Positions 19,920-31,140 of a DNA stretch of 64,000 bases are shown in pieces. This stretch comes from Prorocentrum cordatum. Taxonomy: Eukaryota > Sar > Dinophyceae > Prorocentrales > Prorocentraceae. A model generated the notes under the pieces. That model searched no databases and was not told where the DNA came from. It saw nothing but the letters and a program-made list of their open reading frames with translations. The DNA is taken from NCBI GenBank assembly GCA_963575745.1, contig CAUYUJ010022433.1, positions 43,501-107,500 of the forward strand, read 5' to 3'. Numbering within the stretch: the first letter of the stretch is position 1; every line of letters begins with the position of its first letter. A program made the position numbers and the translations under genes.

Positions 19920-20080
19920 GCTAAATCGTTCGTCTTTTTCTCTCTACCTCCCCTCTCATGCTCGTCATCCTGCTCTTCCTGCTCCCCGTCCTTTTCCTCT
20001 GTCTGCTCCTCTTTCCCCTTCTCCTTTTCTTCTTCAGCCTGCTCCATCTCCTTCTCCTCCTGACTCCTCCTTCCCTTCCT
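19920..20080 (+). repeat. Pyrimidine-rich tract preceding a reversed core
   Basis: C/T-rich DNA with CTCCT and CTTCT runs, followed by the CGCGCGCGCGGAATG block and a core. The same order recurs at 21130-21240 and 22490-22612. Confidence 0.7.
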
Positions 20081-21129
20081 TCTCTATGAAGCCGCGCTCT
20101 CGCGCGCGCGGAATGAAGCTCTACGAGTTCGGCGAAAGCAAGGTTGACGGTTTACCGCCAGCTCCCAGTAATTTCGGCGCGCTGGGGGGCTGGTTGACAA
20201 AACTTTTTTTTTTGTTAAAAAAACCAATATATAAAAAAAGAAGAAAATCAATAACATTTTTATACTTGATATTTGATCTGTTTTAGTTAATTTCTCAAAA
20301 TTTGAACACTCGTTGGAGCTCTAGAATTCCCCCCCCAAATTCGATCTTATTCCCGCTCGCCATCTTAATCTCAGGTCGACCGGGTACATATTACTGCCAA
20401 AAGCATTCTGGCGGGACCAGCTCTTGAGTGTCATCTCGGCAGGTGCTGTCGGTTTTCTCAAATAAACTCGAGCTGCAGATGAGCTACAGAGCTGGCAGGC
20501 ACACCCAATGCATCTAGAATCACCAGGCCGGTTCGGCTGAAGTATCTAGATGTCTGAATTCGGTCTGCTACCGGAACTGGGCCCGCACAACTATTCGCAC
20601 TGCTAATTTTCTTCAAGATGCTGATGAGTTCCTTCAGATAACTCGAGTTACATATGAGCTACAGAGCTCTTGGGCACAGGAATCGTAAGAGAAGCATCAG
20701 GCGCGCTAGTCTAAAGCATCTAGATGCCCGAACTCGGCCTGCTACCAGAGCTGGGTCCGAACACATATTCGTGCTCTGCATTTTTTGAGATGATGATGGT
20801 TTCCTTGAGTGACTCTAAGCCAAAGACGAGCTAGAGAGCTGTTTGTCACAGCCATCGAACGGAAATGATTAGAAGCTCGGTCTGCTACCAAAGCTGGGTT
20901 TAAAAAAACAAAACAATATATATATATATATAGACATCGATGATTTTCTTGACTGAACTCGCGCTGAAGATGCGCCGCTGAGCTGGTTGTCACAGCAATC
21001 GAAAGAAAATTATTTGACGCGCTAGTCTCATGCATATAGATGCCCGAACTCGGTCTGCTACCAGAGTTCGAACCAAACAACTATTCGTACTCTGTTTTTA
21101 TGTTCGGAGATGACAATGCCGTTCTTGTT

Positions 21130-21240
21130 CCCCTCCTGCTCCTTCTTCTGCTCCTCCTCCTCCTTCCCTCGTTCTCTTCCTCGGCCTCCTGCACCTCCTT
21201 CATTCTCACTCCTTCTTCTCCTCCAGTCCTCCTGCATTAG
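21130..21240 (+). repeat. Pyrimidine-rich tract preceding a reversed core
   Basis: CTCCTTCTTCTGCTCCTCCT-type DNA directly before GCGCTCTCGCGCGCGCGGAA and the core at 21296. Confidence 0.7.
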
Positions 21241-22489
21241 ACAGCGCTCTCGCGCGCGCGGAATGCGAGATTGCCGCGCCAACATTGCACGAGGAAGGTC
21301 TACGAGTCTGGCGGTGACCAAGGTTGACGGTTGACCGCGGGCTTCCAGTATTTCTGGAGAGATGGTGTCCGTTTTCTTTATTCAATCCGAGCTCTAGGTC
21401 AGCTGCGGAGTTGCGGTGCGCACTAATCGATATGGAATGTTGAAGAGCACTTGTCTATGCTAGAGCTGGGACCACATGATTACCAGCGTTCTTTTTTATA
21501 GGAGAGACGGTGTGACTCGTAGAGCTTCTCTAAGAGCGTTAGCGGCGAAGCTAGAAGAGTAATTATGGCGCGCTGGGGGGCTGGTTGGCCAAACAATCTC
21601 GACGGAAGTTTTTCATCATTGAGCTCGGTTTAAATTCGATGTCTCGAAATTCAACAGATCGTTAGAGCTCTAGTATTTTTTCTTCTCATATTCGATATAT
21701 TTCCCGCTCGCCATCTTGATCTCAGGCCGATCGGGTACATATCACTGCCAAAAAGCATCCCGGCGGGATTGGCTCTCTAGTGTCATGTTGGCGGGTGCTG
21801 TCGGTTTTCTGAATTTAACTCGAGCTGTAAACGAGCCACAGAGCTGACAGGCACAGCTAATCCATCTAGAATTTGCAGGCGCGTTAGTCTCAAGTATCTA
21901 GATGTCTGAACTGGGTCTGCTAACAGAGCTGGGTCCGCAATACTGTCCGTACTCTACTACTTATTCTCGAGATGATGATGAGCTTCTTGAGTTACCTCGA
22001 GCTGCAGATGAGCTACAGAGTTGTTCGGCACAGCAATCGAACGGTAATCATCAGGCGCTCTAGTCTGAATTATCTCGATGCCTGAGCTCGGTCTGCTACC
22101 AGCGCTGGGTCCCACAAACTATTGGTACTCTGCTAATTTGTAGGAGATGGTGCTGTTTTTTGGGCTGAAATCGAGCTGAATATGAGCTAGAGAGCTGTTT
22201 GTCACAGCAATCAGTAGGACATCAACAGAGCGCTTGTCTAAAGTCCGAACTCGGTCTGCTACCAGAGCTGGGTCGGGAAAAAAACTGTTCGTCCTCTGCC
22301 TATTTTTTTGGAGAGCGGATGGTACTTTTCTTGAGATAACTCGAGCTGCAGATAAGCTACAGAGCTGTTCGGCACAGCCATTGGAAGGAAATCATCAGAC
22401 GCGCTAATTTCAAGTATCTAGATGCCCGAACTCGGGCTGCTTCAGAGCTGGAGTCCAACAACTATTCGTACTATATTTTTTCCGAGATG

Positions 22490-22612
22490 ACGATGCCTTT
22501 CTTGATCCTCCCTCCTTCTCCTCCTCCTGCTCCTTTTCCTCCTCCTGCTTCACCTGCTGAGCCTCCTCCATCTCCTTTCTACTCGCTGCTTCTTCTCCTC
22601 CAGTCCTCCGCC
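22490..22612 (+). repeat. Pyrimidine-rich tract preceding a reversed core
   Basis: CTCCTCCTGCTCCTTTTCCT-type DNA before GTGCCCTCGCGCGCGCGGAA and the core at 22672. Confidence 0.7.
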
Positions 22613-23732
22613 ATGAAACCGTGCCCTCGCGCGCGCGGAATGCGAGATTGCCGCGCCCGCATTGCGCGAGGAAGCTCTACGAATTCCCGGCGGTTACCAA
22701 GGTTGACGGCTTACCGCCGGTGCCCAGTTGGATTACTGTACTTACTTCGGGGTCTAGGCAAGCTAGGGGGCCGAGAAGCACACCTTGACAGGAAGTCAAG
22801 ACTCAGTCAGTCGCGTAGAGTATCGAGACGTCTGAGATTTCGTCTGCTACCAAAGCTAGAACTGAACAGCTACTTGGACTCTGCAATTTGTTGTGAGAGA
22901 TGATGTTTCTCTACAGAATTCCGAGCTGTAGGTTAGGTGCGGAGCTTTGGTATACATCAATCGACACTGCGAAACTCTAGTTGACAGCATCTGGGCGGCT
23001 GAGATCGGTCTGCCAGAACTGCGACTAAAAACTTATCTGCGCCCTTCAAAAAATGGGCTCTGCTTAATTCGAGCCGTAGACAAGCTACAGTGCTAGGCAG
23101 CCGAGTGTTCGAATGAGAATGATCACGGGCGCTTGTCTGCAGTATCGAGGCGGATTCGAGCAGTGAGTAAGGAAGGAGCTGTGAAGCACATTTCCATGAA
23201 ACCGCACCCTCGCGCGCGCGCGGAATGCAAGATTGCTGCGCTCGCTTGCCATTCATGTATATCGCGAGGAAGCTCTACGAGTTCCCAGCGCCAAGGTTGA
23301 CGGTTTACCGCCGGCTTCCAGTTGAGCTTGCCTAAGAGCGAAGCGGCGAATATTCAGAGTAATTCAAGCGCGCTGACGGACTAGTTGCTCGATATGTCGA
23401 TGGAAGTTTTGTATTTCTGTTGTGGGTCATCTTCTCGGAATTTGAGCATTCGAGAAGTGCTGAAACTAATTCAGAGCATCTTATTTTGCCGTTCCGATGT
23501 GCTAATCTTCCTATTGCTCGGCTTATAGTTTGCACCGCATCGAATAGTGAGCTGCGTCGCTGTCGATGGGCGAGCTGTAGGTGGTCAGTTCAGAGAGTTG
23601 ATGCTGATATTGTTGAACTTGGAATTCCACGGCTACTCGGAGTGCCGAATTCTACGTCGCCAGTCCTTGACTGCTGAATTTTATTTGCGAAGCGACCGAA
23701 TCAGTGCAACTGTTGAGATCCGAGCGGGGAGC

Positions 23733-24060
23733 CAGCGGTAAGCCTTCAGCCAGGTTACCGCCGTGGCCCTCGTAGAGCTCCTAACATGAAAACGAGTGCT
23801 CAGAGTACAAGGGGAGAGCGTCCTCGAATGTCAGCTTGTCAACTCGCAAAAAATATTTTTTCAGGTTTTATGCGACGTCGCTTCCCCCGAGTGTTTCGAT
23901 AGTAATTCTGCAGCCACAGACCTGAGAATCTGATTTGCAGACGCGGCATCACCCACTGCTGCGGAAAAATAACCGGTTCTCCAAACGAATGGTCAAATAT
24001 TTCACAATCTCCAAAAGACCGACCCCAGGTCATCGCATTGTCTGCCCGGAACTAGCTTCA
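23733..24060 (+). mobile_element. Forward core and short unit inside the reversed block
   Basis: A core with changed arms (AGCGGTAA and TTACCGCC) is followed by a ~280-bp segment. Its end (AAAAGACCGACCCCAGGTCA, CATTGTCTGCCCGG) matches the short unit at 9365-9707. Confidence 0.6.
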
Positions 24061-24520
24061 CCCCGCACCGGAGCTCATCGATACCGAAGAGCTCTACGAG
24101 GTATTCGACCCGACTCAACGCTGAGTTCGAGTTTGCCTGCCGAACTCTGGACTAACAACGATGATAGTTCATACCCGGGAGTGTTGTTTCGATCAGGAAC
24201 TTTGAACTGAACAATTGCGAGGGGTGGATGTTCGATCCTGCGTCCAACGCAGAACTCGAATCAACAAAGCCGCGAACGTGAACTTCTAGTTCGAGTTTTC
24301 CCACAAACCATCGATGGAACCCATGTAGATGGAGTTGTTTGTCGTGAGTTCGACTTCTAACTCCAAGAATTTAGTCGAGTTCGGCCTCGAACACTTGACC
24401 GAACAACTCTCATTCATCGTTGTTGTTGTTCGGCCCCCCCCCCCGGGGACGCGCCAAACCGCTCCGGAGTTCGAGCGACTCCGGAATTCTGAACTAACAA
24501 TGCATGTCAGACCCACTCCC
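24061..24520 (+). repeat. Dispersed repeat, copy 1 (partner at 37240-37600)
   Basis: AT-balanced DNA rich in TTCGAACTC-like words. The segment around CAACTCTCATTCATCG and the end with GAGTTCGAGCGACTCC are recognisable in the 37-kb copy. A C12 run lies near 24436-24447. No coding capacity seen. Confidence 0.55.
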
Positions 24521-24764
24521 CAGCAATCGAAAGCAAATCATTCGTCTCGAGTATCTAGATGCCTGAGGTCCGTCCTGCCACCAAAGCTCGGACCAAAATA
24601 TTATTCGTGCTCCGCTAGTTTTTCAAGAGATAGTTTTAGTTCCCAACCATCCTGTGGTGTTGGGTCCTCGTTTTGAAGACACGGTGCCCCGCGTTCCTCT
24701 CCTCCTCCTCCTCTCCTCCTCCCCCTCCTTGCCTCTGCTCTCGGCACACCTCTCACGCGTTTCG

Positions 24765-26640
24765 TAGCCCCATAGGGGGCTCCACCGAAGGCCCCAGTGG
24801 GGGTGTTCGCATGCGGTTCCCCCACCCAGGGCAGCGTTTCGTGGCCCCATAGGGAGCTCCACCGAAGGCCCCAGTGGGGGTGTTCGCATGCGGTTCCCCC
24901 ACCCAGGGCAGCGTTTCGTGGCCCCATAGGGAGCTCCACCGAAGGCCCCAGTGGGGGTGTTCGCATGCGGTTCCCCCACCCAGGGCAGCGTTTCGTGGCC
25001 CCATAGGGAGCTCCACCGAAGGCCCCAGTGGGGGTGTTCGCATGCGGTTCCCCCACCCAGGGCAGCGTTTCGTGGCCCCATAGGGAGCTCCACCGAAGGC
25101 CCCAGTGGGGGTGTTCGCATGCGGTTCCCCCACCCAGGGCAGCGTTTCGTGGCCCCATAGGGAGCTCCACCGAAGGCCCCAGTGGGGGTGTTCGCATGCG
25201 GTTCCCCCACCCAGGGCAGCGTTTCGTGCCCCATAGGGAGCTCCACCGAAGGCCCCAGTGGGGGTGTTCGCATGCGGTTCCCCCACCCAGGGCAGCGTTT
25301 CGTGGCCCCATAGGGAGCTCCACCGAAGGCCCCAGTGGGGGTGTTCGCATGCGGTTCCCCCACCCAGGGCAGCGTTTCGTAGCCCCATAGGGAGCTCCAC
25401 CGAAGGCCCCAGTGGGGGTGTTCGCATGCGGTTCCCCCACCCAGGGCAGCGTTTCGTGCCCCATAGGGAGCTCCACCGAAGGCCCCAGTGGGGGTGTTCG
25501 CATGCGGTTCCCCCACCCAGGGCAGCGTTTCGTGGCCCCATAGGGAGCTCCACCGAAGGCCCCAGTGGGGGTGTTCGCATGCGGTTCCCCCACCCAGGGC
25601 AGCGTTTCGTAGCCCCATAGGGAGCTCCACCGAAGGCCCCAGTGGGGGTGTTCGCATGCGGTTCCCCCACCCAGGGCAGCGTTTCGTGGCCCCATAGGGA
25701 GCTCCACCGAAGGCCCCAGTGGGGGTGTTCGCATGCGGTTCCCCCACCCAGGGCAGCGTTTCGTGGCTCCACCGATATGCGGATAGCTCCACCGAAGGCC
25801 CCAGTGGGGGTGTTCGCATGCGGTTCCCCCACCCAGGGCAGCGTTTCGTAGCCCCATAGGGAGCTCCACCGAAGGCCCCAGTGGGGGTGTTCGCATGCGG
25901 TTCCCCCACCCAGGGCAGCGTTTCGTGGCCCCATAGGGAGCTCCACCGAAGGCCCCAGTGGGGGTGTTCGCATGCGGTTCCCCCACCCAGGGCAGCGTTT
26001 CGTATAGCATAGGGAGCTCCACCGAAGGCCCCAGTGGGGGTGTTCGCATGCGGTTCCCCCACCCAGGGCAGCGTTTCGTGGCCCCATAGGGAGCTCCACC
26101 GAAGGCCCCAGTGGGGGTGTTCGCATGCGGTTCCCCCACCCAGGGCAGCGTTTCGTAGCCCCATAGGGAGCTCCACCGAAGGCCCCAGTGGGGGTGTTCG
26201 CATGCGGTTCCCCCACCCAGGGCAGCGTTTCGTGGCCCCATAGGGAGCTCCACCGAAGGCCCCAGTGGGGGTGTTCGCATGCGGTTCCCCCACCCAGGGC
26301 AGCGTTTCGTGCCCCATAGGGAGCTCCACCGAAGGCCCCAGTGGGGGTGTTCGCATGCGGTTCCCCCACCCAGGGCAGCGTTTCGTGGCCCCATGGGAGC
26401 TCCACCGAAAGCCCCCGTGGCGCAGTTCGCATGCGCTTCCCCCACCCAGGGCAGCGTTTCGTGGCACCATAGGGAGCTCCACCGAAGGCCCCAGTGGCGC
26501 AGTTCGCATGCGGTTCCCCCACCCAGGGCAGCGTTTCGTAGCCCCATAGGGAGCTCCACCGAAGGCCCGCCCCGGTGGCGCAGTCCGCATGCGGTTCCCC
26601 CATCCAAGGCAGCGCTTCGTGGCCCCATATGGAGCCCCAC
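24765..26640 (+). repeat. 77-bp tandem repeat array (about 24 copies)
   Basis: The monomer contains GTTTCGTGGCCCCATAGGGA, GCTCCACCGAAGGCCCCAGT, GGGGGTGTTCGCATGCGGTT and CCCCCACCCAGGGCAGC. The GTGGGGG and CCCCCAC parts can form a stem around a GCATGC loop. Interior copies are nearly identical; those after about 26390 are degenerate. A few copies are 76 bp, and one carries a short insertion near 25765-25790 (GATATGCGG). Since 77 is not a multiple of 3 and the minus strand lacks stops, all three minus frames remain open for 639-685 codons. Confidence 0.95.
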
Positions 26641-26689
26641 CGAAAGCGGCACCCACAACGCGTTACCAACAATTGCTTATGGTTGGGTC

Positions 26690-28960
26690 TTTCGCCAGGA
26701 TATTTTTCTTTTCATTCGGGCTGTAGGTTGTCTACGGAGCTGGGGGGCACTTTTCCAAACAGATAATCACCGGGCACATCCACTCATGGTATCGAGACGT
26801 CTGAATTCGGCCTGCAACCAGAGCTGCGCTTCAACAAATATTCGCACTGTAAATATTTTACCAGAGATGATGTGCGTTTCCTCAATTCAAGTCGAGCTCT
26901 AGGCCAGCTACGGAGCTGAGATGCGCACCAATCGACAGGAAATGCCCAGAAACACAAGTCTAAATATACAGGCGCCTAACATCGGTCTTCTACCGGAGCT
27001 GCGACCAAACTATTTTTGCACTCTCCTATTTTTTTTGATAAGCGGTGCTGGTTATCTGTACTTAATTCGAGTTTGAGGCGAGCTAGGGGGCTGGGGAGCA
27101 CGCCGCTCAGCAGGAAATCACCAGACAAAGCCGCCTGCAGTATCGAGGCGTCTGAGATTGGTCTGCTACCAGAGCTACAACTGAAAAGCTACTCGCACTC
27201 TTCATTTTTAGTGGGAGCTGATGCTTGTTTTCTGTGCGGATTTCGAGCTTTATTAGGTTAGATACGGAGCTCAGATATAGACCAGTCGACAGGAGATGCT
27301 GAGGAGCGCTAGTTGGAGGCATTTTGACGGCAGAGATCGGTCTGCTTGTGCGAGAACTGCGACCAAACACTTATTTGCGCTCTTCAAATCTTGGATAGGC
27401 GGTGTTGGTTTTCTATTGAAATCGGGCTGTAGGCCAGCTACGGAGCCGGGGAGTATACTGTTCGAGTGGGAATGATCACGAGCGCTAAACTCGAGCTGTG
27501 GACAAGCCAGGAGCTGTCAAGCGCATTTCTATGACGCCGCACCATTTCTATGATTGCCGCGCTTGCATGCCATTCATGCATGTGGCAAGGGAGCTCTACG
27601 AGTTCCCCGCCGTAGCCAAGGTTGACTGTTTACCGCGGGCTTCCCGTAATTCCGGCGCGCTGGCGGGCTAGTTGGCCCGAAAAATGTCGACGGAAGTTTT
27701 TCCTTTTAGCCTGTTTATAAATCATTTTCTCGAAATTTGACAAGTCGTTGGAATTCTAGTATTCTTCCCCCCCATATTCGATCTTATTTCCGTTCGCCAT
27801 CTTGATCTCAGTTCGATCGGGTGTACATTACGATCAAAAAGCATTCAGGCGGAATCGGTTGTTCAGTGTCATCTTGGCAGCTGCTGTGGGTTTTCTGAAC
27901 CTAACTCGAGCTGCAGAGGAGCTACAGAGGTGTTCGGCACAGCAATCGAAATGGAATTACCAGGATCGCTAGTCTCAAGTATCTGGATGCCTGAGATCGG
28001 TCTGCTACCAGAGCTGAGACCAAACAACTATTTGCACCCTGCTAATTTTTTAAAGATATGATAGCTTCCTCTACTTTATTCGAGCTGCAGGCTGCCTATT
28101 GAGCTAAGAAGCACTTTTTGCAACAGAAACTCATCAGGCACACTTGCCTACGGTATTGAGACGTTGCAATGCGGCTTGCAACCATAGCTGCGACTGAAAA
28201 GCTATTCGGACTGAACGTATTTTATGAGAGATGCTGTGCGTTTGCTCTATTGAATTCGAGCTCTGGGCCAGCTACGGCGCTGAGATGGACGCCAATCGAC
28301 AGGGAATGCTGAGACGCACTAGTCTACAGTATCTAGACGCCTGAGATCGGTCTGCTACCAGAGCTGCGAACACATCGTTATCTACATTCTGTCATTTTTA
28401 TGAGAGACGGTGTTGGCTTTCTGTTCTTGATTCGAACTAGTGGCAAGCTAGGGACTTGGGAAGCGCACCGCTCAACAGGAAATCGTCAGCCACAGTCGCT
28501 TGCTTCCCAATGTAGAACTGAACAACTAGTTGCACTCTGCAATTTGTTATGAGAGATAAAGTTTGTCTTCTGTATGCAATTTGAGCTGTAGGCTAGAAAC
28601 GGTGCTCAGATATACACCAATCGACAGAAACTGCTGAGAAGCGCTAGTTCAAAGCACTTGGGCGGCAGAGATCGGCCTGCTGCCAGAATGGCGACGAAAT
28701 AATTACTCGCGCTGTTCAAAGTTTAGATCTGCGGTGTTGACTTTCTTTACTCATTTCGAGTTGTACGCAAGCTACATAGAGCTGGGAAGCAGAGTGTTCG
28801 AATGGGAACCGGCGAGCGCTGGTCTGCAGTATCGAGACGAACTCGAGCTGTGGACAAGCAAGGAGCTGTGAAGCACATTTCCATGAAATTGCACCATCGC
28901 GCGCGCGGAATGCGAGATTGCCGCGCCCGCATGCCATTCATGTATCGCGGGGGAGCTCTA
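26690..28960 (-). mobile_element. Diverged reversed repeat units
   Basis: More degenerate reverse-orientation monomers (GAGATCGGTCTGCTACCAGA) with a reversed core at 27591-27648 and a reversed right arm at about 27690-27850. The block ends in the GC-rich CGCGCGCGGAATGCGAGATT stretch and a half-core (AGCTCTACGAGTTCCCCG) at 28953-28971, where LINE-B fragments begin. Confidence 0.55.
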
Positions 28961-28970
28961 CGAGTTCCCC

Positions 28971-29090
28971 GCGGCTCGGCAGTGTGATGATAAGAGATGC
29001 TTACACTTGCTACCCTGTGCTCCGTTTGGGAGTCTTAGGGTTCAGCTGTCACATCTGTCCGCGCCCTGACTCAAACTCAAACTCAAAACG
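28971..29090 (+). mobile_element. Severely 5'-truncated LINE-B tail
   Basis: About 120 bp equal to the 3' end of LINE-B (CGGCTCGGCAGTGTGATGAT through ACTCAAACTCAAAACG). It sits in the core spacer immediately before the full-length LINE-B, so two insertions hit the same site one after the other. Confidence 0.85.
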
Positions 29091-29097
29091 AAGGTTG
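29091..29097 (+). repeat. Target-site duplication of LINE-B, 5' side
   Basis: AAGGTTG, repeated at 35093-35099. The preceding CG is also shared, so the duplication is 7 to 9 bp. Confidence 0.8.
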
Positions 29098-29327
29098 CTT
29101 CACACACGTGTATCGTACTTCTCCGCGGGGAGGGCGGGGCGATTGGCGCCCACCGTCGAGCTCTTCCAGGTGTGCAGGCCGCAGGTATCCTTTGTTGTAT
29201 ATTTGCTTGATTGTGCTGCTCATCTGCATTCCCATTTTTGTTCTCTGTGTTGCTGCATATTCTTGGATTGACTTGAATTGTATCAGGGCTCCGATATTCG
29301 ATTTTTCTCAGGCAGGTGGCGTGTGCT

Positions 29328-29470
29328 TTCTTGTGAGGACATCAATTTCTAAGTGAGTACTTCTTGTGAGGACATCAATTTCTGAGTGAGTTTTCTTGTG
29401 TGGACATCTGTACTTTCTTGTGAGGACATCTGTACCTTCTTGTGAGGACATCTGTTCGGCACGACGGCAG
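29328..29470 (+). repeat. LINE-B 5' UTR tandem repeats
   Basis: Five to six imperfect copies of a 23-34-bp unit built around TTCTTGTGAGGACATC, upstream of ORF1. Confidence 0.75.
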
Positions 29471-29562
29471 ATTCGAAGCGTGCGCGTGAGGACGTCAATT
29501 TCTTGGAACAGTGGGGGTTTCCAGAGGAGTTCAAGTATTCGAACACCGTCACTTTCGCAGCG

Positions 29563-30021
29563 ATGTCTCAGCAAAACCCAGCAGGTGAGCCCCGTTCTAA
29601 GAAGAGTAAGGCTGAGGGTGCGGATGAGGATATGATTCAGGCAAGCAGTGAGGAGGAGGAGCAGCTCGGGGAATTCGATGACGCCAATCCTATGAAGCAG
29701 CAATGGAGCATGATGAGAACGATGCTAGCAAAGCAGGACACCCAGAAGAAACGAATTTCACGGATTGAGCAGGATGTGAAGCGGATCGACCAGCGTGGTG
29801 AGAAGAATGAGGCTGACATTGCAGCCATGCAGCAGCAGATCCGTTCGCTTCAGCAGAAGGGTCCACCCAGTGATGCAGGATCAGGGTCCACGGATGCTTG
29901 GAGTAATTATGCGGGCCCTGCGGGCTCCTCTGCTACGGCCACTGCTCCCAGGTATGTTAATCGTACGCCAGTTCGCGAATGGAATCGAGTGCGGGAGGAT
30001 TCCACACCGACCTTCATCTAA
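29563..30021 (+). pseudogene. LINE-B ORF1, N-terminal part
   Basis: The start is placed at the ATG at 29563 (MSQQNPAGEPRSKKSK) instead of the upstream 29503 codon, because the polar, low-complexity N-terminus begins there as in LINE-A. An acidic stretch precedes a coiled coil of about 55 residues (KKRISRIEQDVKRIDQRGEK is its middle), then a Ser/Gly/Ala linker. The frame ends at 30021. Related sequence continues in other frames at 30136-30646, so ORF1 is broken here. Expected role: RNA-binding chaperone in the retrotransposon particle, inferred from position. Confidence 0.65.
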
Positions 30022-30135
30022 CTCACAGGTTGGGCGCGAGGTGGAGTCGGCAACCTCAAGATTCGTTCATCGGATCTGCTCTCCTGGGATCATGCTCTGC
30101 CTGTCATTCGTAAATTTGTCCGTGGCACAGGAAAG

Positions 30136-30646
30136 ATGACTGAGGAGCATTTCGACATGAGTAGGATCGAGCGGGAGCACAAACATAAACCATATGGTCT
30201 TTATCGTATACGATTCTATGTTGTAAGTGGTAAGTTGACGAACGATGAGTTTTGGGAGATACGCAATTCTTGGGCCATCGAGCTTGAGAATGACACGCAC
30301 GACTTGAAGCAAATCGCTCCCATCCTGGCCAACAAGCGTCTCGGCTCTCGGCGTATCCTGTGAACCAGCACCCTGGAAGCCATCACATGTATCTGCCGTG
30401 GGTCGTTGTCAAGCTATCTTTGCTAATTTCAGGAGTGGCTCCCAGTGGCTGAAGGGTGGGATGGGTCCTCCTGTCAGCTATGTCTGGGGCTACCCTTCGG
30501 CCACGACGCCGAAGACGGATGGAGTATGCATTGCCGCTTTTGATCCTAACTTGGGGTGGAAGGTTGATGCCGAGCTGCTGCGTAAGGTCGATGACAAGTT
30601 GGATTGCGAGGCCTTCCAGGCCAAACTCAACTTTCGTACCTGGTGA
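30136..30646 (+). pseudogene. LINE-B ORF1, C-terminal part in two frames
   Basis: Two open pieces (30136-30363 and 30398-30646) separated by a frameshift. The first contains KPYGLYRIRFYVVSGKLTND. The second has PVSYVWGYPSATTP and AAFDPNLGWKVDAELLRKVD, which align with the GKPYVWARASSEAQ region of LINE-A's ORF1. No named domain is recognised. Confidence 0.55.
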
Positions 30647-30664
30647 AGTTGCCATGGCGCCATC

Positions 30665-31140
30665 GTGGGCACGTGTAACGTGAGGCGCTGTGGCAGCATG
30701 AACAGCCACGACTTGCTAGCTCAGACCAAGACCTCGAATTCGGAAGTTTTCGCTTTGCAGGAGTGCCAGAACCTTGGTGTAGGCAGGTGCTCTGAACATG
30801 GTTTCACTTTACCTCTTTCTAATGATGGGAAGGCGGGGGTTCTCTACAAGAGGGTGTGGGGGGCCTCCATGCGTGAATGCATCAGGGGTAATCGTTATGT
30901 CATTCTCGTGTTTCAATCGTTGATTGTTGCCAGCTTGTACTTACCACATGCGCCGAAAAATGGGGATCACAATATCTTATTCACACAAACATTGCAGTCG
31001 TTTCGAAAGGATTTGGATACGCTCCGAGTTAGGTTTCCCAAGGAAGGGTGGGACTTGTTGATCGGGGTGTATGCCAATGTTGAGCTTCTGCCTGACACGG
31101 TCTTTGGAGATGTTGCTTTGACTGGTTCTGCAGTACAGGG
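30665..31140 (+). pseudogene. LINE-B APE-type endonuclease, N-terminal part
   Basis: Contains GTCNVRRCGSMNS (catalytic Asn), FALQECQNLG (catalytic Glu), GKAGVLYKRVWG and VASLYLPH. The segment WDLLIGVYANVELL aligns with LINE-A's VVLLTDANVEL and the family GxDxN motif, but the Asp is Tyr (TAT at 31070-31072), a single-base change from GAT. This should abolish nicking. The domain continues out of frame to 31247-31546 (NSFGTRRTTW, LDYLCIP), and the last motif, SDHALL, is in the RT frame near 31450. Confidence 0.75.

Larger units (their letters stand above)
19446..24060 (-). mobile_element. Block of repeat units in mainly reversed orientation
   Basis: The same ~173-bp monomers appear as reverse complements (GTCTGCTACCAGAGCTGGGT, AACTATTCGTACTCT), as does the right arm (about 20320-20440 and 21640-21800). 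Reversed cores at 20111-20169, 21296-21348, 22672-22724 and 23271-23322 mark unit ends. Each of these is preceded by a GC-rich stretch, CGCGCGCGGAATGCGAGATT in several copies. One forward core with a short unit sits at 23733-24060. No gene is visible. Confidence 0.6.

Noticed and set aside
24765-26640. CRISPR array
   Set aside because: Repeats are contiguous without unique spacers, in a eukaryotic-type context with no cas genes.
24601-26672. Three overlapping minus ORFs of 639-685 codons
   Set aside because: Produced by a 77-bp repeat without stops in any minus frame; three equal frames cannot all be genes and none shows a domain.
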